NCBI GenBank assembly: GCA_963676605.2 | Contig: CAXXSP010000063.1 | Span: 49,760 to 113,759 of the forward strand | DNA: 64,000 nucleotides | Direction of reading: 5' to 3' | DNA from: SABI01 sp963676605 | GTDB lineage: Bacteria > Spirochaetota > Spirochaetia > Sphaerochaetales > Sphaerochaetaceae | In this document: one piece after another, positions 9,173-17,535 of the stretch | Layout of the letters: each line of letters begins with the position of its first letter | Numbering within the stretch: position 1 is the stretch's first letter | Program-made: the position numbers and the translations under genes | The notes under the pieces: generated by a model | Database searches by the model: none | Told to the model about the DNA's origin: nothing | What the model saw: the letters and a program-made list of their open reading frames with translations, nothing else

Positions 9173-9258
9173 GCGTTCTCCTTCTGCGGTAAAAAAGACG
9201 GACGAGGTATCCCATCCGTCTTCAGTGTAATAGATTCCAGTGTGGCTTCCAACCAGAT

Positions 9259-10797
9259 TTAGAGGAAGACTCCTACTCCGGGTCCGAGAGGAATTCTGAA
9301 CAGGAACCAGATCACAATCATGATGATCCAGGCCAGTGCATAGAACATGGAGTATGGAACACCCCACGCGATAAGAGAACCCATGCTTGCATTCTTGTCA
9401 TAGCGCTGCATGAACCCGAGAGCCATGACGAAGTATGGACTTACCGGAGATATCGCGTTCGTTGTAGAGTCTCCGATACGGTAGGCAAGCTGTGCGAACT
9501 CAGGAGAGTAGTCGAGCGTCATGAACAGGGGCACAAGGATAGGAGCAAGAATCGCCCACTTCGCCGATGAGCTTCCGATGAAGATATTGATCAGCATCGT
9601 GATGAAGATGACGAGGATGATGAAACCGATTCCGCCCATGTTCATTGACTTGAGCCATCCACCGAGGCTGACCGACAGGACAGATCCGAGATTTGACCAG
9701 TTGAACAGAGCCATGAACTGTGCGCTGATGAAGAACAGGACGATCGCGGATGCGATCCCCTTCACAGCCTTGGCCATCAGAGCCGGCACATCAGCAGAAC
9801 TTTTGATGACACCGGTCTCTTTACCGAAGACCACGCCGATGATGAGGAACCAGGCGAACAGGAATGCGACAAGAGACTTGAGGAACGGAGTGATCGTACC
9901 GTTCGCATCCCTGAAGGGCGCCCAGGAGGGAACAACAAGAATCAAGGTGACAATCACGAAAAGAATCGATGCGATTCCAGCCTTCTTCAGCCCTCTCTGC
10001 TCTTCGGCGGTGAGATCATAGCTGCCGACATCTTCAAGTTCGATATCTGCCGGCTTGATATAGGGTCCAGCCTGCTTCTCTACCCAGCGGATTGTGATCC
10101 AGGTACCGAGAACGGTCATGACAAGCGTGGACATGATCATGAAGTAATAGTTGGCAGTGGGAAGAACCTGATAGGTCGGATCGATGAACTGCGCTGCCGG
10201 TGTGCTGATACCCGCGAGGAGGACATCTGTTCCTGCGACCAGGAGGTTTGCTGTGAACCCGGCAGTTGCTGCAGCATACCCTGCAACGACACCGACCAGA
10301 GGATTCCGCTTTGCTGCATAGAAGATCGAACCGGCAAGAGGCGGGATAAGAACAACGGCGACATCACTTGCGATATTACCGCAGATACCTACGAGGATGA
10401 TTGCCGAGACCAGGAGCTTTTCGGGCGCTTTCATGATGAACTTCTTCATGAACGCACCGATAAGTCCGGTCGATTCAGCTACCCCGACGCCGAGAAGCAT
10501 TGTGATGACAAGACCGAGTGCCGGGTAGGCGGCGAAGTTCTTGTAGAGATTCATGAAGACCCAGACGATACCCTCTTTACTGAGAAGATTCTTGACTGCA
10601 ACCTCCTTCCCGGTCACCGGGTGGGTTGCGCTTGATCCCGCAAGGGAAAGGGCAAAAGAGAGAATGATTGTGATGATGATGAGACCTACGAAGATCATGA
10701 ACGGATGAGGGAGCCGGTTTCCGGCTTTCTCGATCCTGCTGATCATGCGGACCATCAGAGACTCTTTCGGATGTGCAGTTTTCTTCTGAGCAGACAT
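9259..10797 (-). CDS. AbgT family transporter
   Basis: 512 residues with about 12 membrane spans. Members carry p-aminobenzoyl-glutamate or act as ion-driven efflux pumps for sulfonamide-type compounds. Visible family features are the PHPFMIF start of the first span, the GVGVAESTGLIGAFM segment, the YAAATAGFTANLLVAGTD stretch and the GDSTTNAISP motif near the C-terminus. A strong AGGAGG site precedes the ATG. It lies 86 bp upstream of the AbgA-like amidohydrolase in the same direction, so uptake followed by intracellular cleavage is the likely job of the pair. Confidence 0.88.
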   Translation of the reverse strand: MSAQKKTAHPKESLMVRMISRIEKAGNRLPHPFMIFVGLIIITIILSFALSLAGSSATHPVTGKEVAVKNLLSKEGIVWVFMNLYKNFAAYPALGLVITMLLGVGVAESTGLIGAFMKKFIMKAPEKLLVSAIILVGICGNIASDVAVVLIPPLAGSIFYAAKRNPLVGVVAGYAAATAGFTANLLVAGTDVLLAGISTPAAQFIDPTYQVLPTANYYFMIMSTLVMTVLGTWITIRWVEKQAGPYIKPADIELEDVGSYDLTAEEQRGLKKAGIASILFVIVTLILVVPSWAPFRDANGTITPFLKSLVAFLFAWFLIIGVVFGKETGVIKSSADVPALMAKAVKGIASAIVLFFISAQFMALFNWSNLGSVLSVSLGGWLKSMNMGGIGFIILVIFITMLINIFIGSSSAKWAILAPILVPLFMTLDYSPEFAQLAYRIGDSTTNAISPVSPYFVMALGFMQRYDKNASMGSLIAWGVPYSMFYALAWIIMIVIWFLFRIPLGPGVGVFL

Positions 10798-10989
10798 CTC
10801 TACCTCCTGATAGATACAATATAAACTGTATGTTTTTCATTACAGTAAATTACAACCGTTTAGTTGTCAAGAGATAATTTTCTACGTTATAAAAATTACT
10901 AAACCGAAAAGGGTGTGAAAATAAAACACAACACCAAGGACAAAAAGAAAGCAGTAAGGCGAAGCTTTACCTATTGGTAGCGTAAGCTT

Positions 10990-11364
10990 CTACCAGAGAG
11001 CAAACCTGCAGTTTTCAAGCATAGACCTATCCCTCGACAGCAAATGAGCCTCTCGGTATGTCGCATGAGCTGCTATAATACGGTCAAATGGATCGCGAGT
11101 CCAAGAAGGAGAGCATGCGGTTTCAATGATGGGAAGAAATGAAAGCGGATCAGGTTCCAGACCTATCAATTCTGAGAGCTGTTCTAGAATATCTTCGGCG
11201 GGTACGTTTATCCGATGTATTTCAAACAGGTACTGCAGTTCAAAAGCCGCCATCGGTGAATAAACAAGGTTCTCTTCTTCAATCAAGGCCTTTCCTGCAC
11301 TGCTGAATTTATCCATTTCATTGTTATACAGCCATATGATTGCATGTGTATCAAGAAAAAGCAT
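10990..11364 (-). CDS. vapC: PIN-domain ribonuclease toxin, VapC type
   Basis: 124 residues. PIN-domain toxins cleave specific RNAs using a cluster of acidic residues. The first acidic residue is D5 in MLFLDTHAIIWL, and the C-terminal part has the family stretch WTRDPFDRIIAAHA and the final LLSRD segment. Its start codon overlaps the antitoxin stop by one base (TGATG), typical of coupled toxin-antitoxin operons. The target RNA is unknown. Confidence 0.85.
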   Translation of the reverse strand: MLFLDTHAIIWLYNNEMDKFSSAGKALIEEENLVYSPMAAFELQYLFEIHRINVPAEDILEQLSELIGLEPDPLSFLPIIETACSPSWTRDPFDRIIAAHATYREAHLLSRDRSMLENCRFALW

Positions 11365-11597
11365 CAGATTTCAGGCTCTTTTGACCACATGTTCTCCCAG
11401 TGTATATCTGGAAGATCATCTGAATCTCCGATGACACAGTTACGAGTAATAAGTCGGTCTAGTTTACTCACAGGTTTCTCCGGGACAATCTTCAGTTTTT
11501 TCCCGTGACGTTCAATAATAACGGGAATCCCTGTTTCCAGGATTTCGTCAAGAACCGAGTATATTGATTTTCTTAATGTCGTCGCCGTATAGGTCAT
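11364..11597 (-). CDS. Type II antitoxin, Phd/YefM-like
   Basis: 77 residues from the ATG at 11597, chosen because AGGGAGA lies just upstream; an ATG at 11645 would put the start inside the operator-like palindrome. The N-terminus (TATTLRKSIYSVLDEILETGIPVIIERHGKKL) matches the Phd/YefM DNA-binding fold, and the acidic C-terminus (DSDDLPDIHWENMW) is the expected toxin-wrapping tail. Such antitoxins repress their own operon together with the toxin. It is the first gene of the pair. Confidence 0.82.
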   Translation of the reverse strand: MTYTATTLRKSIYSVLDEILETGIPVIIERHGKKLKIVPEKPVSKLDRLITRNCVIGDSDDLPDIHWENMWSKEPEI

Positions 11598-11628
11598 ATT
11601 ATTCTCCCTACCCCCAATACTACACGAC

Positions 11629-11662
11629 ACACGTACGTATTTCAATATTAGAACGTACGTGT
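11629..11662. promoter_or_regulatory. Inverted-repeat operator candidate of the toxin-antitoxin operon
   Basis: Two perfect 10-bp inverted arms, ACACGTACGT (11629-11638) and ACGTACGTGT (11653-11662), are separated by 14 bases. Each arm holds the self-palindromic ACGTACGT. The loop contains a minus-strand TAATAT, a possible -10 element, so a bound antitoxin would cover the promoter. It lies 32 bp before the antitoxin start. Confidence 0.55.
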
Positions 11663-11847
11663 ATGCATGAGATAATTTTCTGCGTATTTAAAAAACTTCA
11701 GGCTCTTGAAATCGATCACAGACATACAGGAAACGCAGGTATGAAATGAGTACACTCCCTCTGTATTCATTGAATTTATCACTGATTTGTGAGACATTTG
11801 AACCTGTTCAGGTTCTGTCCACAGAAACCTGAGAAGGAGAAAAGAGC

Positions 11848-13056
11848 ATGCCTGAAGCTCAGGTATACAGCGTAAGTGCCATCACCAATGTAATAAAGAC
11901 TCAGCTCGAGATGCAGTTTCCGAGAATCATGGTCACCGGTGAGATCAGTAATTTCCGCCCCGCTGCGAGCGGGCACTTCTATTTTGCCGTGATGGATGCG
12001 CACAGCTCTCTTTCGGTGGTGATGTTCCGTTCCCGGCAGAGGAACGTACCGTTCCGCCCCAAGGACGGCGATAAGGTGATCATTACCGGCGGTATCAGCG
12101 TGTATCAGGCACGGGGAACCTACCAGCTTATTGCAGAGTCGATGCGATATGCAGGAGAAGGAGATATCCTCGCACTTCTCGAAGAGCGCAAGCGCAGGTA
12201 TGCTGCACTCGGTTACTTTGATGAAGAGCGCAAGAAACCTATTCCTCCCTTTCCGAAGACGATCGGAGTTGTTACGAGCGAGACCGGTGCCGCCATACGT
12301 GATATCCTGAATGTTCTTGAGCGGAGAAGCAGGGGTGCCCGCATCATCATCTTCCCTACCCTCGTGCAGGGAGAGAAAGCCGGAGAGATGATCGCACGCA
12401 GGATAGATCAGGCGGCACGCATGGCTGATCTGGATGTGCTCATCGTTACACGTGGAGGCGGGTCGATTGAAGATCTGCTCCCGTTCAGTGAAGAAAGGGT
12501 CATCGAGGCGGTGTACCGCTGCCCTATCCCTCTTATCAGCGCCGTAGGCCATGAGATCGATCATGCCCTGTGTGACTATGTGGCAGATATGCGCACTCCG
12601 ACGCCCTCAGCCGCGGCAGAGGTGGTGAGCACCTCCTACGCTACGATTATCGAACGGTTCGATTCCTCCCGCAGAGAGATTGCATTGACTATGAATCACC
12701 GTATCCGTGCAGCGCGCTCCCTCATGCAGCTGAACTCTCCGGATATGATGCAGGAAGCGATCCGATCACGTCTCAGGGAGTACACCCAGAAAAATGACGA
12801 GCTGTACAGTTCATCAGAACAGTTCGTCTCTCTGAAGATACGGGAGAGGAAACAGGAGCTGAGAACCTGGTCAGAGAAACTGCAGGCTCTCAGCCCACTC
12901 AGTATCCTCTCGAGAGGCTATGCGATCGTGACGAAGACGGGAGATGCTACTCCCCTGAGGAGTGCCGACCAGGCAGAATCAGGAGAAAAACTGTCAATAC
13001 GGCTCCACAGCGGTTCTCTCGATGCGACAGCAGACAGCATATACAAGGAAGGATGA
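11848..13056 (+). CDS. xseA: Exodeoxyribonuclease VII large subunit
   Basis: 402 residues; catalytic subunit of the enzyme that degrades single-stranded DNA bidirectionally into oligonucleotides. An N-terminal OB-fold (about residues 5-100, with VTGEISNFRPAASGHFYFAV) is followed by the catalytic domain: IGVVTSETGAAIRDI, the TRGGGSIEDLLPFSEE block and the SAVGHEIDHALCDYVADMRTPTPSAAAE motif with the conserved histidines. The C-terminal third is helical and binds XseB. GAAGGAG precedes the ATG. It overlaps or abuts xseB, its partner. Confidence 0.95.
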   Translation: MPEAQVYSVSAITNVIKTQLEMQFPRIMVTGEISNFRPAASGHFYFAVMDAHSSLSVVMFRSRQRNVPFRPKDGDKVIITGGISVYQARGTYQLIAESMRYAGEGDILALLEERKRRYAALGYFDEERKKPIPPFPKTIGVVTSETGAAIRDILNVLERRSRGARIIIFPTLVQGEKAGEMIARRIDQAARMADLDVLIVTRGGGSIEDLLPFSEERVIEAVYRCPIPLISAVGHEIDHALCDYVADMRTPTPSAAAEVVSTSYATIIERFDSSRREIALTMNHRIRAARSLMQLNSPDMMQEAIRSRLREYTQKNDELYSSSEQFVSLKIRERKQELRTWSEKLQALSPLSILSRGYAIVTKTGDATPLRSADQAESGEKLSIRLHSGSLDATADSIYKEG

Positions 13057-13061
13057 AGGAT

Positions 13062-13301
13062 ATGAATATTGAAGAGAAACTTGAACGGATGGAGAGAATT
13101 ACCCGCTCCCTGAAAGATGAGACAACTCCTCTTGAAGAGGCCCTGAGCCTTTTTGAGGAAGGAATCAGTATCGGACGGGAAGTTGAGAAGAGCCTCAATG
13201 AAGCGGAAAGGAAGGTAGAGATCATTCTCAACGGAGACACCGATGAAGGAGAACTGCACACCGGAGAGTTCGAGAGTGCAGAACCTTTCGAGCTCAGCTG
13301 A
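13062..13301 (+). CDS. xseB: Exodeoxyribonuclease VII small subunit
   Basis: 79 residues; helical subunit that assembles on the large subunit. The core EEKLERMERITRSLKDETTPLEEALSLFEEGI matches the family. An in-frame ATG at 13053 overlaps the xseA stop (ATGA), but AAGGAAGG lies directly against it and is well spaced (8-9 bases) for the ATG at 13062, so I chose the latter. The acidic C-terminal tail is a little longer than usual. Confidence 0.9.
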   Translation: MNIEEKLERMERITRSLKDETTPLEEALSLFEEGISIGREVEKSLNEAERKVEIILNGDTDEGELHTGEFESAEPFELS

Positions 13302-13382
13302 AAGGGAACATCCCTCTCCAGTTGCAAGTGAGGGAACTCCTCGCTATACTACCTCCCAGAACATAAGGAAACGCACGATACC

Positions 13383-14243
13383 ATGAATAAGATCATTTTC
13401 CTCATACAGTGTGAGGACCGCAAGGGACTCCTTGCAGAAATCAGTCAGTACTTCTACTCACGGGGATATAACATCCTGCACTGCCAGCAGCACAGTGATA
13501 CGATCGGGAAGCGCTACTACATGCGCCTTGAGCTCGACCTCGCCGACCTGAGCACGACACGCAAGGCGCTGCAGGAAGAATTTGCTGTATTTGCAGACTC
13601 TCTTTCACTCACCTGGGAATGTCACTTCACCGATTATAAATCGAGAGTTGCTATTCTTGTCAGTAAGACAAGCCATACCCTTTTCGATCTCCTCAGCCGT
13701 CATCATGAGGGAGACCTTGCCTGCGAGATACCCCTTATCATATCAAACCACCCTGACCTCGAGCATATCGCAGACCAGTTCAAGATTCCCTACTACTATC
13801 TCCCGATAGAGAAAGGGAAGAAAGAGGAACAGGAGATGAAAATCCGTGATCTGCTGAAGAAACACCATATCGACCTGGTAGTGCTCGCACGGTACATGCA
13901 GATCCTGACAAGCGATTTCACCCAGGAATGGTACGGACGGATCATCAATATTCATCACGCCTTCCTCCCTGCTTTTCAGGGTGCAAATCCGTACAGAAGA
14001 GCATATGAACGCGGGGTGAAGATGATCGGGGCAACGGCACATTATGCCTCAGAAGATCTGGACCAGGGTCCGATCATCGAACAGGATGTAGTGAGAGTGA
14101 ATCACGAGCTCACTCCCGATGCCTTACGGAAAGTAGGAAAAGATGTGGAAAGAAGGGTGCTGACCCGTGCGGTGGAATCACATCTCGAACACAGAATCAT
14201 CATCTGGCAGAACAGAACAGTAGTGTTTTCCGCGGCCCATTGA
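13383..14243 (+). CDS. purU: Formyltetrahydrofolate deformylase
   Basis: 286 residues; hydrolyses 10-formyl-tetrahydrofolate to formate and tetrahydrofolate, balancing one-carbon pools. An ACT domain occupies about residues 1-80 (IQCEDRKGLLAEISQYF), followed by a formyltransferase-fold domain with LARYMQILT, the INIHHAFLPAFQGANPY motif carrying the catalytic Asn-His, and the GATAHYASEDLDQGPII block containing the catalytic aspartate. Length is normal. It stands alone, 81 bp after xseB. A perfect hairpin follows the stop codon immediately. Confidence 0.93.
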   Translation: MNKIIFLIQCEDRKGLLAEISQYFYSRGYNILHCQQHSDTIGKRYYMRLELDLADLSTTRKALQEEFAVFADSLSLTWECHFTDYKSRVAILVSKTSHTLFDLLSRHHEGDLACEIPLIISNHPDLEHIADQFKIPYYYLPIEKGKKEEQEMKIRDLLKKHHIDLVVLARYMQILTSDFTQEWYGRIINIHHAFLPAFQGANPYRRAYERGVKMIGATAHYASEDLDQGPIIEQDVVRVNHELTPDALRKVGKDVERRVLTRAVESHLEHRIIIWQNRTVVFSAAH

Positions 14244-14322
14244 CGAATAGGCTGACGCCTATTCGTCTGAGCAGTTTCTCACCAATCTGCATCAGTTTTT
14301 ATCACCTGACGCCAATTCGTCT
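14242..14322. repeat. Hairpin plus partial direct repeat after purU
   Basis: A perfect 11-bp stem (14242-14252 with 14257-14267, loop TGAC) overlaps the purU stop. Its right half plus loop recurs once as CTGACGCCAATTCGTCT (14306-14322), 16 of 17 matching CTGACGCCTATTCGTCT (14252-14268). No T-run follows on the plus strand, so it is not a standard intrinsic terminator, though it may stop transcription between the convergent purU and aminopeptidase genes. Confidence 0.5.
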
Positions 14323-14351
14323 CCTCGATTTCCGAGGCACATGATCTTTGA

Positions 14352-15452
14352 TCAGTTCAGGTCTGTGAAAGCCTCATGAACGAACACACCATCTTTACGG
14401 ATGAGCTGTCCGTCCATATAGATCTCCCCGCCCCCGTATTCAGGAGTCTGGATCTGAACAAGGTCCCAATGGATACCGCTGCGGTTTCCGTTATCACAGC
14501 TTGTGTAGGCATTACCGGGAGTAAAATGAATCGATCCTGCAATCTTCTCGTCAAAGAGCGTATTATCCATCGCCGAGGTTATGAACGGATTGCAGCCGAG
14601 AGCGAACTCTCCGAAATATCGGGCCCCCTCATCGGTATCGAGAATCTCATTCAGCCGCACTGAGTCATTGGCAGTCGCTTCAATGATCCTGCCGTTCTTA
14701 ATCACGAATCTGACATCGGAGAAGGTAGTACCCTCGTAGGTGCTCACCGTATTGTAATGAATATATCCCTGTACAGAGTCCCTCACAGGAGCTGTATACA
14801 CCTCTCCGTCCGGTATATTCCTTCTTCCTGAGCACTTGATGGCCGGCAGCCCCGCAATGGACATGGTGAGGTCGGTATCTTTTGCGATCACATGAACCTC
14901 TTTCGCCTCATTCATGAAGGCGACAGCCCGATCCATCGAACGGGACATCTTCGCATAGTCGACACCGCTGGTCACGCGATAGAAATAGTCTGTGAATTCC
15001 TTCGAAGAGACGCCCGCCTGAGAAGCCATAAGAAGCGTAGGATACCTCAGGACAACCCACTTCGTATTCGCCACACGGCGATCATGGTGAACCGGCGTAT
15101 TATAATAGGCAAGATAATCTCTCATAGGAGAGCCGATACCGCTCATCTCCTTGGGATTCACCACTCCGCGGATACCTATGAACGCATCCATTCTGTCCAT
15201 CCTGTACGCATCGCTTTCCGCCATGGAAGCGAAGGACTCTGCATTCCCGCCTTCGACAAGTGCACGCTCGATCGTGATACTGGTATAGTTCACTTCAGGG
15301 AAGCCCCCCTTGCGATACACCGCCGCGATCAATTCCTCTACCATGGAGGAAGGGACATCAACCGCATTGATCAGGCAACGCTCCCCCTCTTTCAATTCCA
15401 CCGAATATCCTACGAGAAGCTCTGCGAGCTCCCTTTCTCTCGGATCACTCAT
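14352..15452 (-). CDS. M29 family aminopeptidase
   Basis: 366 residues; a cobalt/zinc-dependent leucyl-type aminopeptidase (thermophilic peptidase T/AmpS/PepS family). The family markers are the RRNIPDGEVYTAPV motif with a metal-binding glutamate, the GEFALGCNPF segment, the GSIHFTPGNAY loop and the C-terminal GIHWDLVQ metal site. It probably trims peptides in the cytoplasm; no signal peptide is present. Its start overlaps the stop of the pseudouridine synthase gene (ATGA), so the two are co-translated. Confidence 0.88.
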   Translation of the reverse strand: MSDPRERELAELLVGYSVELKEGERCLINAVDVPSSMVEELIAAVYRKGGFPEVNYTSITIERALVEGGNAESFASMAESDAYRMDRMDAFIGIRGVVNPKEMSGIGSPMRDYLAYYNTPVHHDRRVANTKWVVLRYPTLLMASQAGVSSKEFTDYFYRVTSGVDYAKMSRSMDRAVAFMNEAKEVHVIAKDTDLTMSIAGLPAIKCSGRRNIPDGEVYTAPVRDSVQGYIHYNTVSTYEGTTFSDVRFVIKNGRIIEATANDSVRLNEILDTDEGARYFGEFALGCNPFITSAMDNTLFDEKIAGSIHFTPGNAYTSCDNGNRSGIHWDLVQIQTPEYGGGEIYMDGQLIRKDGVFVHEAFTDLN

Positions 15453-16177
15453 AGCTGACTCCTTATACTGTCGATATCTTCAAGAGCATAGCTCATATAC
15501 TGCTCTTTTACTCTGTCGTACAGGGTAAGTGAGAGTGCATAGAGCTGAAGCTCGTCATGCGCGGCTCCCCCGTACTGTGTGTCTCCTATAATGGGATATC
15601 CCGCCCAAGCAAGATGACTCCTTACCTGATGTCTGAACCCGTTCGTAAGTTTCGCCTGGAAACTGACGACCTCGCTGTCCACCCGGGACATGAGCACTTC
15701 CGTCGTATACTCACGCGTTCCTCCTTTCATCCGCGACGCCGTATGAGAAAGGTCTGTGACAGGACGAACTTCTTTCCGGCCTTTCCCCCATGGACGGAAC
15801 CTGCTGGTGATCACTGTCGTTTCTCCCTCGCACAGTGGATGAGGGAAAGGAGGATAACCTTCCCCAGCCAAGGAGAACGTGCAGAGGGCGAGATACTCTT
15901 TGAGAATACGTTCACTTTTCTGCTGTGCCGAATAGTATGTAAAGCTCTCAGAGGTGCGCGCGAACATCACAACGCCCCGCGTAGCCGTATCAAGCCGGTG
16001 AAGGGTGTACCCCTCATGGGTTTCTCCCAGAACCTCAGGGAAGGAACGGGAAACAGCCGTCAGGAGAGAATCTCCTTCAGGAGCTCTCTTCAGAGGAACA
16101 GTCGGAAGACCATGGGGTTTTTCAACGATGAGGTATTCATCTGTCTGCGCGATCACCTGAAGCTTTTCTTCTCTCAT
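15449..16177 (-). CDS. RluA family pseudouridine synthase
   Basis: 242 residues from the ATG at 16177 (GGAGA upstream); an in-frame ATG at 16219 lacks a ribosome site. It isomerises uridine in rRNA or tRNA. The catalytic aspartate lies in the hallmark HRLDTATRG motif, with the YLIVEKPHGLPTVP start, KEYLALC, and the C-terminal GFRHQVRSHLAWAGYPIIGD block of the RluA class. There is no N-terminal S4 domain, so the exact RNA target cannot be assigned. First gene of a two-gene unit with the aminopeptidase. Confidence 0.88.
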   Translation of the reverse strand: MREEKLQVIAQTDEYLIVEKPHGLPTVPLKRAPEGDSLLTAVSRSFPEVLGETHEGYTLHRLDTATRGVVMFARTSESFTYYSAQQKSERILKEYLALCTFSLAGEGYPPFPHPLCEGETTVITSRFRPWGKGRKEVRPVTDLSHTASRMKGGTREYTTEVLMSRVDSEVVSFQAKLTNGFRHQVRSHLAWAGYPIIGDTQYGGAAHDELQLYALSLTLYDRVKEQYMSYALEDIDSIRSQL

Positions 16178-16238
16178 TACTCTCCACTCTACCAAAATCG
16201 CTTTCATAGTTACAGTCATTTGTGTATACTTTCTCAGT

Positions 16239-17219
16239 ATGCAGACGATTCCGATAAATACCTATAATTCACCCACCATCATACTCGAGCTGATCTACCG
16301 CCTGAAAGTGAAAGATGTCATGACGAGGAACCTCCACGCGGTGACAAGAAACGCCACTATGAGGGAAGTGCAGCACCTGATGAGAGAGAAGTCTATCACA
16401 GGAGTCCCGGTTGCCGCGGACACAAGGCTGATCGGAATCGTGAGCATGGATGATATCATCCAGGCGCTCGACAAGGGGCACATTGAAGATAAGGTCGAAT
16501 CACATATGAGCAAGAACCTTATCGTCCTTGAAGAGGATATGCCTGTCAGTTTCGCGATCAGTTATTTCGACAGGTACCGGTACCACCGTCTTCCAGTTCT
16601 CTCGAAGAACAAGGAACTCGTAGGCATCGTCACCACCCGTGATATCACGACACGCCTGTTGTGGGAGATCAACCGCGAGGTGGAGAACATGGAGCGGATG
16701 AATCAGGAAACACGGGTCGGCATCGACGGAATGACCAAGGAGGTAACCTCCTTTGCCATCATGAAACATGATTTCGAAAATGCGGGATTCGCTTCGACAG
16801 AGATAAAGAAACGCCTCAAGAAGACAGGGCTCTTCCCCAGAACTATCCGTAAAGCCGCTATCGCAAGCTATGAGCTTGAGATCAATCTTGTTGTCCATTC
16901 GGACGGCGGACGGATCACTGCCGAGTACGGGCCAGAGGAAGTGACCATCACGAGTGAGGACCGGGGACCTGGAATTCCCGATGTTGACAAGGCTCTCCAG
17001 AAAGGATATTCCACAGCCAACGAATGGATCCGTTCCCTCGGTTTCGGGGCAGGTATGGGATTGCCGAATGTGAAGAGTGTCAGTGACAGCTTTAATATCT
17101 CAAGCACTCCCCATGGAACTGTCGTCGTCTCCACGATACGGTTCAGTGATAAGGAAATCGAATTAATGAACGCGCCTCAGAAGGAGAACAGCGATGAAAC
17201 AGATAGCACAGGTAGCTGA
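16239..17219 (+). CDS. CBS-domain protein with HATPase (anti-sigma/kinase-like) domain
   Basis: 326 residues: two CBS domains (about 22-80 and 85-148, with VKDVMTRNL and GIVTTRDITTRLL) followed by a linker and a histidine-kinase-type ATPase domain (about 195-310, with ITSEDRGPGIPD and GFGAGMGLPNVKSVSD). There is no phosphoacceptor-histidine domain, so it resembles anti-sigma or serine-kinase proteins with an adenylate-sensing front end. It overlaps the DRTGG gene by 26 bp. In clostridia and Thermotogales this gene set sits beside [FeFe]-hydrogenase genes, suggesting a redox or energy-charge switch. Confidence 0.8.
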   Translation: MQTIPINTYNSPTIILELIYRLKVKDVMTRNLHAVTRNATMREVQHLMREKSITGVPVAADTRLIGIVSMDDIIQALDKGHIEDKVESHMSKNLIVLEEDMPVSFAISYFDRYRYHRLPVLSKNKELVGIVTTRDITTRLLWEINREVENMERMNQETRVGIDGMTKEVTSFAIMKHDFENAGFASTEIKKRLKKTGLFPRTIRKAAIASYELEINLVVHSDGGRITAEYGPEEVTITSEDRGPGIPDVDKALQKGYSTANEWIRSLGFGAGMGLPNVKSVSDSFNISSTPHGTVVVSTIRFSDKEIELMNAPQKENSDETDSTGS

Positions 17220-17535
17220 AAAGCTCGGATACACCGTCATCACCATGCCGAATGCCGAGCGGAACGTATCGGGAGGATATACGGGAGACCTGCTCTCGGA
17301 TGTGATGGGACATGCTGAAGAGGATGAGATCCTCATCACGATTCAGGGGCATAAGAACACCCTTGCCGTGGCATCTCTTCTCTCACTCAGTGCCATCATC
17401 CTCTGCAACGGACGCGAAGCGCTTCAGGATATGATCGATGCCGCCCAGGAAGAAGGAATAGCAATACTCCAGAGCGATGAGACCCAGTACCAGGTATCAG
17501 TCAGGCTGCATGAGGTGCTCACAGAACTCTCATGA
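17194..17535 (+). CDS. DRTGG domain protein
   Basis: 113 residues, a stand-alone DRTGG-type domain like that found N-terminal of phosphotransacetylases and near CBS pairs; probable nucleotide or ligand-sensing adaptor. The signature here is degenerate (SGGYTGDLLSDVMGHAEED) but the fold pattern with GHKNTLAVASLLSLSAIIL is recognisable. AAGGAGAACAGCG precedes the ATG. Middle gene of three tightly overlapping genes, so it likely works with the CBS/ATPase and PHP proteins. Confidence 0.75.
   Translation: MKQIAQVAEKLGYTVITMPNAERNVSGGYTGDLLSDVMGHAEEDEILITIQGHKNTLAVASLLSLSAIILCNGREALQDMIDAAQEEGIAILQSDETQYQVSVRLHEVLTELS

Noticed and set aside
10961..10990. Terminator of the toxin-antitoxin operon
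   Set aside because: The stem GAAGCTT/AAGCTTC has a bulge and the T-rich tail begins about ten bases later; too weak to annotate.
11779..12564. A 261-residue minus-strand frame over xseA
   Set aside because: Antisense to clearly coding xseA.
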